From the NCBI RefSeq assembly GCF_001557325.1, contig NZ_LSJS01000192.1:1-34351 (forward strand): DNA of 34,351 bases, written 5' to 3'. This document shows positions 24,729 to 30,724 of the stretch, piece after piece. The position numbers were made by a program, and so were the translations under genes. Within the stretch, counting starts at the first letter, position 1. Each line of letters starts with the position of its first letter. The stretch is from Erythrobacter donghaensis. Its GTDB lineage: Bacteria > Pseudomonadota > Alphaproteobacteria > Sphingomonadales > Sphingomonadaceae. Below the pieces are notes generated by a model. The model worked only from the letters and a program-made list of their open reading frames with translations. It ran no database searches and was not told the DNA's origin.

Positions 24729-25674
24729 ACCGTTCGCGCTCATGGCCCTGGTGCTGGATGCTGCCATTGGCTGGCCTGGCGCGCTGTATCGCCGTGTCGG
24801 ACATCCGGTGGGCCTGTTCGCCCGGATCATCAATGCCTGCGAAGGCGCATGGAACCGGCCAACTCACTCAGATGGCATGCGCAGGACGCTCGGCGTCATG
24901 ACCGTGCTGATACTGCTGGTGCTGACAATCGGGACTGGACTTGGCCTTACCGCGCTCGCCCGGCACCTGCTGGGCTCATGCTGGTGGCTTGGTGCCGCAG
25001 CACTGGCCTGGCCCGCTTTGGCCCAACGCAGCCTCTACGATCATGTTCTTCCCATCGCAGTCGCGCTGGAGCAGAATGATCTCGAAAGTGCGCGCCATGC
25101 CGTCTCCATGATCGTCGGGCGTGATACCGACACCCTTGATCGCGCGGGTGTGGCACGAGCTGCAATCGAAAGTCTGGCCGAAAGCTTTTGCGACGGCATC
25201 GCCGCGCCGCTGTTCTGGCTGGTTATCGGCGGCCTGCCCGGCGTCTGGGCCTACAAAGCGATCAATACGGCAGACAGCCTGATCGGCCATAAGGAAGCGC
25301 GCTGGCGCGCCTTTGGGTGGGCTGCGGCGCGCATGGACGATGTGATGAACCTGCTGCCGGCTCGGCTTGGCGGCGTCGTGGTATGTCTTGCCGGCGGCGG
25401 AGGGTGGGCCACGCTGTGGCGCGATCACCGCCGCCACGCCTCACCCAATGCAGGCTGGACCGAGGCGGCCATGGCGGGCGCGCTAGATCTCGCGCTCGCG
25501 GGACCAGTGTCCTACGATGGTGTGACCCATGCCAAGGACTGGATCGGCAGCGGGCGGCGCGATGCTGGCGCTGCTGACGTCAGGCGCGCTTTGCGCATTT
25601 ATGTCCGCGCCTGCCTGTTGCTCTGGGCCATCGTGGCCGCTCTCACCTGGAAGGATATCGTATGGGCGCGCTGA
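24721..25674 (+). CDS. cbiB: Adenosylcobinamide-phosphate synthase (CbiB/CobD family)
   Basis: A 317-residue integral membrane protein (CbiB in Salmonella, CobD in Pseudomonas) that attaches aminopropanol or its phosphate to adenosylcobyric acid. It opens MAEPFALMALVLDAAIGWP and HPVGLFARII, then has SMIVGRDTDTLD, ESLAESFCDGIAAPLFW and AYKAINTADSLIGHK, all typical. The start at 24721 overlaps the preceding stop as ATGGCTGA; upstream in-frame reading lies in the previous gene. Its last 13 bp overlap cobQ. It follows the threonine-phosphate decarboxylase, which provides its small substrate. Confidence 0.94.
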   Translation: MAEPFALMALVLDAAIGWPGALYRRVGHPVGLFARIINACEGAWNRPTHSDGMRRTLGVMTVLILLVLTIGTGLGLTALARHLLGSCWWLGAAALAWPALAQRSLYDHVLPIAVALEQNDLESARHAVSMIVGRDTDTLDRAGVARAAIESLAESFCDGIAAPLFWLVIGGLPGVWAYKAINTADSLIGHKEARWRAFGWAAARMDDVMNLLPARLGGVVVCLAGGGGWATLWRDHRRHASPNAGWTEAAMAGALDLALAGPVSYDGVTHAKDWIGSGRRDAGAADVRRALRIYVRACLLLWAIVAALTWKDIVWAR

Positions 25675-27137
25675 TGTTGCAGGGCACGGGTTCCGATGTC
25701 GGGAAATCGGTGCTGGTTGCCGGGCTGTGCCGCGCCTTTGCCAATCGCGGGCTGAGCGTTCGCCCGTTCAAGCCGCAGAACATGTCGAACAATGCTGCGG
25801 TTACCGTCGATGGCGGCGAGATCGGCCGCGCCCAGGCTTTGCAGGCCGCCGCATGCCGGGTCGAACCGCACACCGATATGAACCCGGTCCTGCTCAAGCC
25901 TCAGGCCGACCATACGTCACAATTGGTCGTTCACGGCAAGGTCCGCGGCACGCTGGGCGGTGGCAATTTCCGGCACAAGCGTGGCGAACTGCTGCCCGAG
26001 GTCATGGAAAGCTGGCACCGGCTGCAGGCGCAGTGCGATGTCGTCGTGGTTGAAGGCGCCGGCTCGCCGGCTGAGATCAACCTGCGGGCCGGCGACATCG
26101 CCAACATGGGCTTTGCCCGTGCCGCCAGCTTACCAGTCGTGCTGGTCGGCGATATCGATCGCGGCGGCGTCATAGCCGCGCTCGTTGGCACGAGGACGGT
26201 ATTGGACCCGGACGACGCGGCGATGATCCGGGGTTTTCTCATCAACAAGTTTCGCGGCGATCCGGCGCTCTTTGCCGACGGTTATCGGCAGATCGAGGCG
26301 CTTTCGGGCTGGCGAGGCTATGGCGTGGTGCCCTGGCTGCGCGCCACTGCCCATTTGCCAAGCGAAGATGCGGTCGTGCTTGAACGAACCGCGCAGGGAT
26401 CTGCCGGTCGCCTGAAAATCGCCTGCCCGATCATCCCGCGCATCGCCAATTTCGACGATCTCGACCCAATCAAGGCGGAAAGCGCGGTCGAACTGGTCAT
26501 GGTCCCACCAGGCCAGCCCATCCCCGGTGATTGTGCGCTGATCGTCCTGCCCGGATCAAAAGCCACGATCGCTGATATGAAGGCGATGCGCGAACAGGGC
26601 TGGGACATTGATATCCTTGCGCATCATCGGCGCGGTGGAAAGGTTCTGGGCATCTGCGGCGGCTATCAGATGCTCGGCCGCCGCATCGCCGATCCGGAAG
26701 GGATCGAGGGACCACCTGAAGATATCGCCGGTCTGGGTCTGCTGGATGTTGAAACGGTCCTGACCGGAGACAAGGCACTACGCCAGGTGGCGGGCACTGC
26801 GCTCGAGCAAACCTTCACCGGCTTTGAAATGCACATGGGCGTGACCAGCGGTGCCGATTGCCGTCACCCCTTTGCACTGCTCGGCGAAGGGCGGCCCGAC
26901 GGCGCAACCAGTGCAGACAGGCAAGTCATGGGCACTTACGTCCACGGAGCATTTGCCAGCACGGCGCTGCGCTCAGCTCTGCTCGGCATGCTCGGCGCGC
27001 AGTCGGACGGGATCGACCATGATTCGAAGGTGGATGACGCGCTCAATGCGATCGCGGCTGAGCTTGAACATCATCTCGATGTGGATGGTTTGTTGAAACT
27101 CGCAAGGGGGGAAAGACGATGCGTAGCCTGTTCGTGA
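25662..27137 (+). CDS. cobQ: Cobyric acid synthase CobQ
   Basis: A 491-residue glutamine-dependent amidotransferase that amidates the b, d, e and g side chains of adenosylcobyrinic acid a,c-diamide. The N-terminal ATPase domain has MLQGTGSDVGKSVLVAGLCR, FKPQNMSNNAAVT and VVVEGAGSPAEINL; the C-terminal glutaminase domain has VLPGSKATIADM, the catalytic cysteine in LGICGGYQMLGRR (Cys332) and GTYVHGAF. The start lies 13 bp inside cbiB and the end overlaps cobP by 19 bp. Length is normal for the family. Confidence 0.95.
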   Translation: MGALMLQGTGSDVGKSVLVAGLCRAFANRGLSVRPFKPQNMSNNAAVTVDGGEIGRAQALQAAACRVEPHTDMNPVLLKPQADHTSQLVVHGKVRGTLGGGNFRHKRGELLPEVMESWHRLQAQCDVVVVEGAGSPAEINLRAGDIANMGFARAASLPVVLVGDIDRGGVIAALVGTRTVLDPDDAAMIRGFLINKFRGDPALFADGYRQIEALSGWRGYGVVPWLRATAHLPSEDAVVLERTAQGSAGRLKIACPIIPRIANFDDLDPIKAESAVELVMVPPGQPIPGDCALIVLPGSKATIADMKAMREQGWDIDILAHHRRGGKVLGICGGYQMLGRRIADPEGIEGPPEDIAGLGLLDVETVLTGDKALRQVAGTALEQTFTGFEMHMGVTSGADCRHPFALLGEGRPDGATSADRQVMGTYVHGAFASTALRSALLGMLGAQSDGIDHDSKVDDALNAIAAELEHHLDVDGLLKLARGERRCVACS

Positions 27138-27625
27138 TCGGCGGAGCGCGCTCGGGCAAGAGCCGCTATGCACAGGCCAGAGCCGAGGCGACCGGCCTGT
27201 CGCCAGTCTTCATCGCTACTGCTCAAGCTTTCGACGAGGAAATGCGCGACCGTATCGTTCGGCACCAGGCGGATCGCGGCGTGGAATGGGAAACGGTCGA
27301 GGCCCCCCTTAAACTTGCGGAAGCGATCGAGTTGCATGCCTCACCCGACCGGGTCTTGCTGGTGGACTGCCTCACGCTATGGGTGACCAATCTCCTGATC
27401 GGCGATCACGATATCCCGGCGGCAGTCCGCACACTCATTGAGACCATCACGGTTGCGCAAGGGACCCTCATACTCGTCAGCAATGAGGTCGGATTGGGCA
27501 TCGTCCCGGAAAACCAGTTGGCGCGCCGGTTTCGGGATGAGGCCGGGTTTCTTCATCAACGTGTCGCGGCTTGCGCGAACGAGGTGCAGTTGCTGTGCGC
27601 TGGCTTGAATTTGCAGTTCAAATGA
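27119..27625 (+). CDS. cobP: Bifunctional adenosylcobinamide kinase / guanylyltransferase CobP
   Basis: A 168-residue enzyme (CobP in Pseudomonas naming, CobU in Salmonella) that phosphorylates adenosylcobinamide and transfers GMP to it. It has the P-loop IGGARSGKSRYAQ, the guanylyl-acceptor histidine region RIVRHQADRG, LLVDCLTLWVTNLL and SNEVGLGIVPENQLARRFRDEAG. The ATG follows AAGGGGGGAAAG closely, a strong ribosome binding site located within the last cobQ codons. It is the last gene of the operon and is followed immediately by a hairpin. It feeds the CobS step encoded upstream. Confidence 0.95.
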   Translation: MRSLFVIGGARSGKSRYAQARAEATGLSPVFIATAQAFDEEMRDRIVRHQADRGVEWETVEAPLKLAEAIELHASPDRVLLVDCLTLWVTNLLIGDHDIPAAVRTLIETITVAQGTLILVSNEVGLGIVPENQLARRFRDEAGFLHQRVAACANEVQLLCAGLNLQFK

Positions 27626-27654
27626 AAATGTCCCATTGTTTTAATGGGATATTT
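27626..27654 (+). terminator. Probable transcription terminator after cobP
   Basis: The bases right after the cobP stop form a stem of 12 pairs including one G-U (27626-27637 with 27643-27654; core TCCCATT/AATGGGA) and a five-base loop GTTTT. The outer stem is A-T with TATTT on the 3' side, but no long U-tract follows. The position at the end of a roughly 21-kb operon makes termination or 3'-end protection the natural reading. Confidence 0.65.
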
Positions 27655-27984
27655 GGAACTCAAATTGCGCGAGAGCCGGCCAGAAAGACCGCCAGAAGCT
27701 GGATCATGGCGCTGCCCCTGGCAATGGTTGGCTGCCCGGTTTGAAAGGCGTTCATAACGTTGATGCGGCTTGTCGGGACATCTTTTTCCGCGACGAGAGT
27801 GCCTATCTGGAGGCGGAAAACTCTAGACCCAAGCGGTCCAAAGTTGGGTAGCAGTGCAACTTGGCGTCGGACTCTGCTCAAAATCGGTTACATTTCAGAC
27901 CACCGTCACGGTGTATGTGCGCGCGGTAAGTGTCGCGGTGGCTCCCTTGGTCCTTGGGGCACCGCGTTTCAGCCTGAACCTAGG
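27655..27984. other. Non-coding or decayed stretch between the cob operon and an integrase remnant
   Basis: No gene can be supported. The base composition is more A+T-rich than the cob operon. Small structures are visible: an imperfect hairpin CCAA(A)GTTG/CAACTTGG (27838-27846 and 27857-27864) and a short palindrome-like CACCGTCACGGTG near 27902-27914. A minus-strand frame of 73 codons (27660-27881) has no recognisable family. Lying next to a broken integrase, it is probably debris of an old insertion. Confidence 0.5.
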
Positions 27985-28214
27985 CTAGAGAAAGCTCTCG
28001 CCAGCGTGGTTCTCAAACAAAGCCGCATCTCGGACATAGCCAAGCAGCACCTCCACCTTTTTCTGTCGCGAGACCTCCTGCATTTTGGGCAGTGAAGCAC
28101 CAGCCTTCGCAGCTTCGGTCAGGAATCCCGATCTAAGCGAGTGCGCCCCGACCGGCCTCAGTGCATTATTGGGACACAGATATACGGTAGGGCTTTGGAT
28201 ATCATCTGAAAGCG
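27985..28214 (-). pseudogene. C-terminal remnant of a tyrosine recombinase (phage-type integrase)
   Basis: The minus strand encodes the end of a tyrosine recombinase: GAHSLRSGFLTEAAKAGA (catalytic Arg in HSLR), then KMQEVSRQKKVEVLLGYVRD with the catalytic tyrosine, and the tail LFENHAGESFL. The usual histidine of the SRHKS-type motif is replaced by glutamine (SRQKK). Everything upstream is missing because the frame runs into the 3' end of the 451-residue gene (stop at 28215-28217). The frame stays open to 28257, but that part only overlaps the neighbour. It has lost its N-terminal and core-binding domains, so it cannot be a functional recombinase. Confidence 0.82.
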
Positions 28215-29570
28215 CTATTTCCTGAGCTTCGCGACGCCGAGTTCGGCCCATAGCCACGAAAAATCATATGTTGCCATGGGATCATTGGGGTTTGCTTGCC
28301 GCCCAGAGTTGTTTTCGATGAGCTTGAGCCAATCGACGAGCATTTTACGGCCCTTTGCAGTTTTTGCTGCTTCCCGTGGCGTTTTATCGTTGAGCGCGCC
28401 GACTGGTTGATCGAGCGTTTCGCTGTAATGCCTGTCCATGGCTTGGTGGATAATCTGGGCTGCAATTTCGGGGGGCACCGGCGCTTCTTCGGGTTCGCGC
28501 GGTCTTTGATTGCGCATGGCCTGTTCGACGGTTTCGATCTCGGTCAGCGGCTTGCCCACCATGCTGCCGAGAATAGACATGATCAGCATGATGCCTTCCT
28601 GCGCGCGCTTCGCTGAGTTAACGGCGAGCAACAGGGTGCGGCCTTTAACTTCCACCGTCCCATAGACAGTCTGGCCATTTTCCATGGTAGTGCTCATTGC
28701 CAATGCGCCTTTGCCTTTGGCGCGCGGCATTTGCCCGGATGATGGCTTCAACCAGTTCCAGAAATGATCGTTTTCGCCTGAAAATTCCGGGTGGTCATCA
28801 AAGCGCGCGGCAAGATCTGAAGCTGATGCGCTTTTGGCAAGGCGGAAGCGGACCTTGTGGAACATCAACTCGTCGCCGTCGCTGTTCTGGATGACCGGTT
28901 GTTGAAGGCCGAGAGCCTTGGGGAGCACGTCATAAAGCCAACCCGTCGTGAACAGGTGGGCGAGGGTTGCCAGCGTTTCGTCGTCGATGTCGAGCGGGCC
29001 GGATTTTCGCCGCTTGCCCCCGGCCTTGCGCAGTCCTGCCAGAAGGGTCTCGGCTCCATCGGGAGAGAATGGAAGAAGCGCGCCAGACAGGATATGCCCT
29101 TTGCGCTCAGGAACGATCCGCGCCGAGATCTTGTCCCATGGCTTGAGCGTGCGTGTTGCGGTCCGTTCCGTCACCTGAATCGGTTCGCCACCCCTGACCA
29201 GATCGCGGGCCAGGAAAGATTGGCCAGGAACGACGTCGCTTACTTCATAGAGGCTGCACACAGAATCGCGCAGCGCTCGCATGTAGGCTTTGGTAAGCGC
29301 TGTTTCGTTCCAGCCCCGACGCTTCAGATAATCATCGACCAGATTGATACCATCGGGTTCAAAACGGCGACTCATCAGATCTTCCAGCGCGCAGCCGAAT
29401 AGAAGGCCTTCATAGTGATCACCGAGAATATCGCCAATTTCCTCGAATTCGATGTCAAACTCTTCCTGAGCGAGGCCCAGATGGTCAGCCATCACGCTTT
29501 CCAGCGCATCGCGCCAATCCTCGCGAAAGGTGAACTTGATCAGGCGGGAGAGATCATGGCCAGATTTCAT
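28215..29570 (-). CDS. Unrecognised 451-residue protein, transposon passenger
   Basis: I do not recognise this protein. It has no signal peptide or clear membrane span, though residues 326-339 (GIMLIMSILGSMVG) are hydrophobic. Visible parts are an acidic N-terminus (residues 30-50), a beta-rich segment 114-168 (LARDLVRGGEP, TRTLKPWDKISARIVP, HILSGALLPF), a basic linker 181-190 and a C-terminal motif LNDKTPREAAKTAKGR (393-408). The beta segment and the TPREA motif recall stretches of large uncharacterised SEC-C-type proteins, but there is no SEC-C cysteine motif; this is a weak memory-based link. The start overlaps the GNAT stop (ATGA), so it is co-translated as third gene after tnpR. The 3' end abuts the integrase remnant. 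Confidence 0.8.
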   Translation of the reverse strand: MKSGHDLSRLIKFTFREDWRDALESVMADHLGLAQEEFDIEFEEIGDILGDHYEGLLFGCALEDLMSRRFEPDGINLVDDYLKRRGWNETALTKAYMRALRDSVCSLYEVSDVVPGQSFLARDLVRGGEPIQVTERTATRTLKPWDKISARIVPERKGHILSGALLPFSPDGAETLLAGLRKAGGKRRKSGPLDIDDETLATLAHLFTTGWLYDVLPKALGLQQPVIQNSDGDELMFHKVRFRLAKSASASDLAARFDDHPEFSGENDHFWNWLKPSSGQMPRAKGKGALAMSTTMENGQTVYGTVEVKGRTLLLAVNSAKRAQEGIMLIMSILGSMVGKPLTEIETVEQAMRNQRPREPEEAPVPPEIAAQIIHQAMDRHYSETLDQPVGALNDKTPREAAKTAKGRKMLVDWLKLIENNSGRQANPNDPMATYDFSWLWAELGVAKLRK

Positions 29571-30037
29571 GCAGGTGGGTTCTCAATCAGTTTGACCATG
29601 TGCACGGCGACCGTCCCCAGATCATGGTGGGTTTCCTTTTCAAACACATACCCCATGCGCTCATAGAGTGCGATATTCGCGGCCATGAGCTTGTTGGTGT
29701 AGAGACGGGTGGCTGCCAATCCTGCCTCCCGTGCAATGTATTCGGCATGACGCATGAGCCTGACGCCGTGTCCCTCACCTTGTCGCTTGGGTTCGACCGC
29801 AACATTGACGATCATCAGTTCGTCGCCTTCGGGAACAGTTTCGACAAGCGCAATCAACTGGCCCCTGTCGATCAGTAGGTCGAAGCGATGGTCGGCGAAA
29901 GCTTGGTGATAGTCTGCCGTCATTGGGCGGGGCGGTCTGGGCGTCACCTCAACCCACTTGGTGTAGGCGCGTATGGTCAAAGCCTGGATATCAGCAATAT
30001 CTTCAGCAACAGCGCGGCGAATGCAGGGTTCAGCCAT
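29567..30037 (-). CDS. GNAT-family N-acetyltransferase
   Basis: A 156-residue acetyltransferase of the GNAT superfamily, using acetyl-CoA; the acceptor is unknown. The acetyl-CoA site is VNVAVEPKRQGEGHGVRLMRHAE (the R/Q-x-x-G-x-G/A pattern), followed by ARLYTNKLMAANIALYERMGY-like sequence (here TRLYTNKLMAANIALYERMG), typical of motif B. The start MAEPCIRRA is at 30037, where ATGGCTGA overlaps the resolvase stop; five upstream codons would run further into tnpR. The stop overlaps the next gene (ATGA). Its position behind tnpR in the transposon marks it as a passenger. A toxin-type GNAT role is possible in principle but nothing in the sequence supports it. Confidence 0.85.
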   Translation of the reverse strand: MAEPCIRRAVAEDIADIQALTIRAYTKWVEVTPRPPRPMTADYHQAFADHRFDLLIDRGQLIALVETVPEGDELMIVNVAVEPKRQGEGHGVRLMRHAEYIAREAGLAATRLYTNKLMAANIALYERMGYVFEKETHHDLGTVAVHMVKLIENPPA

Positions 30038-30593
30038 GCCGCACCGTCGCAACGATTCTGGAAACAGTAGGCTGACTCACCCCGAATATACGGGCCATTT
30101 CAGCAGCGGACTTGCGACCTGAGATCACGCTCTCGGCTATTTCCGCCCGCTGCTTGGCATTGAGCTTGGGGCGGCGACCGCCGATGCGGCCCTCAGAACG
30201 AGCCTGATCGAGACCCGCCTTGGTCCGCTCGCGGATCATCGCGCGCTCAAATTCTGCAAAGCTGCCAACCATCTGCATCATCATGCGGCCTGCGGGCGTG
30301 GTGGTGTCGATGCTTTCAGTGAGCGATCGGAAACCTGCATTAGCAGCTTCGATCCTGTCGAGCAGGTGAAGCAGGTCTTTGAGCGACCGCGACAACCGAT
30401 CCAGCTTCCACACAACAATGACGTCGCCTTCACGGAGTTGATCGAGCATGCGGTGCAATTCCGGGCGATCCCACCTCCCACCGCTGGCGGCCTCCTCAAA
30501 GACACGCTTGCACCCCGCCTCCTTGAGCGCACGCAGCTGCAGTGCCGTGCTCTGATCATCGCCTTTCGAGATACGGGCATAGCCGATCAGCAT
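30030..30593 (-). CDS. tnpR: Serine resolvase TnpR of the Tn3-family element
   Basis: A 187-residue serine recombinase that resolves transposition cointegrates at the res site. The catalytic serine is in IGYARISKGDDQ (Ser9). Further conserved parts are FEEAASGGRWDRPEL, VVWKLDRLSRSLKDLL, PAGRMMMQMVGSFAEFERAMI and ERTKAGLDQAR, followed by a Hin-like helix-turn-helix (KSAAEMARIFGVSQPTVSRI). The ATG at 30593 is chosen because GAGGG lies five to six bases upstream; ATG at 30605 and TTG at 30611 are alternatives. It is divergent from tnpA. Its last codons overlap the GNAT start, unusual for a transposon resolvase and suggesting coupled expression of passengers. Confidence 0.93.
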   Translation of the reverse strand: MLIGYARISKGDDQSTALQLRALKEAGCKRVFEEAASGGRWDRPELHRMLDQLREGDVIVVWKLDRLSRSLKDLLHLLDRIEAANAGFRSLTESIDTTTPAGRMMMQMVGSFAEFERAMIRERTKAGLDQARSEGRIGGRRPKLNAKQRAEIAESVISGRKSAAEMARIFGVSQPTVSRIVATVRHG

Positions 30594-30724
30594 TTGGACC
30601 CTCATTCGCAAACGGTCGTTTCTGAAAGGTCAATCGTCATCGCCATGCGGTGCAAGATTGCGTCTTTCAAAACCCTCTTTCAAAACTGTAGCGAATGGAA
30701 AGATGTTTGTGAAGGGATTCGGAC
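30594..30724. promoter_or_regulatory. Divergent tnpR-tnpA intergenic region with candidate res site
   Basis: This short region must hold both divergent promoters and, by analogy with Tn3, the res recombination site. Visible structure: an 11-bp direct repeat TCTTTCAAAAC (30663-30673 and 30676-30686), and an inverted repeat CATTCGC (30603-30609) with GCGAATG (30691-30697). The ribosome binding site AAGGGA (30712-30717) precedes the tnpA ATG by seven bases. I could not assign the three res subsites. Confidence 0.5.

Noticed and set aside
27660..27881. 73-codon minus-strand frame after the cob operon
   Set aside because: No recognisable family and no clear ribosome binding site; it lies in decayed DNA.
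28215..30037. GNAT and 451-residue genes as a toxin-antitoxin pair
   Set aside because: Known GNAT toxins pair with small ribbon-helix-helix antitoxins; the partner here is large, follows the GNAT gene and shows no DNA-binding motif.
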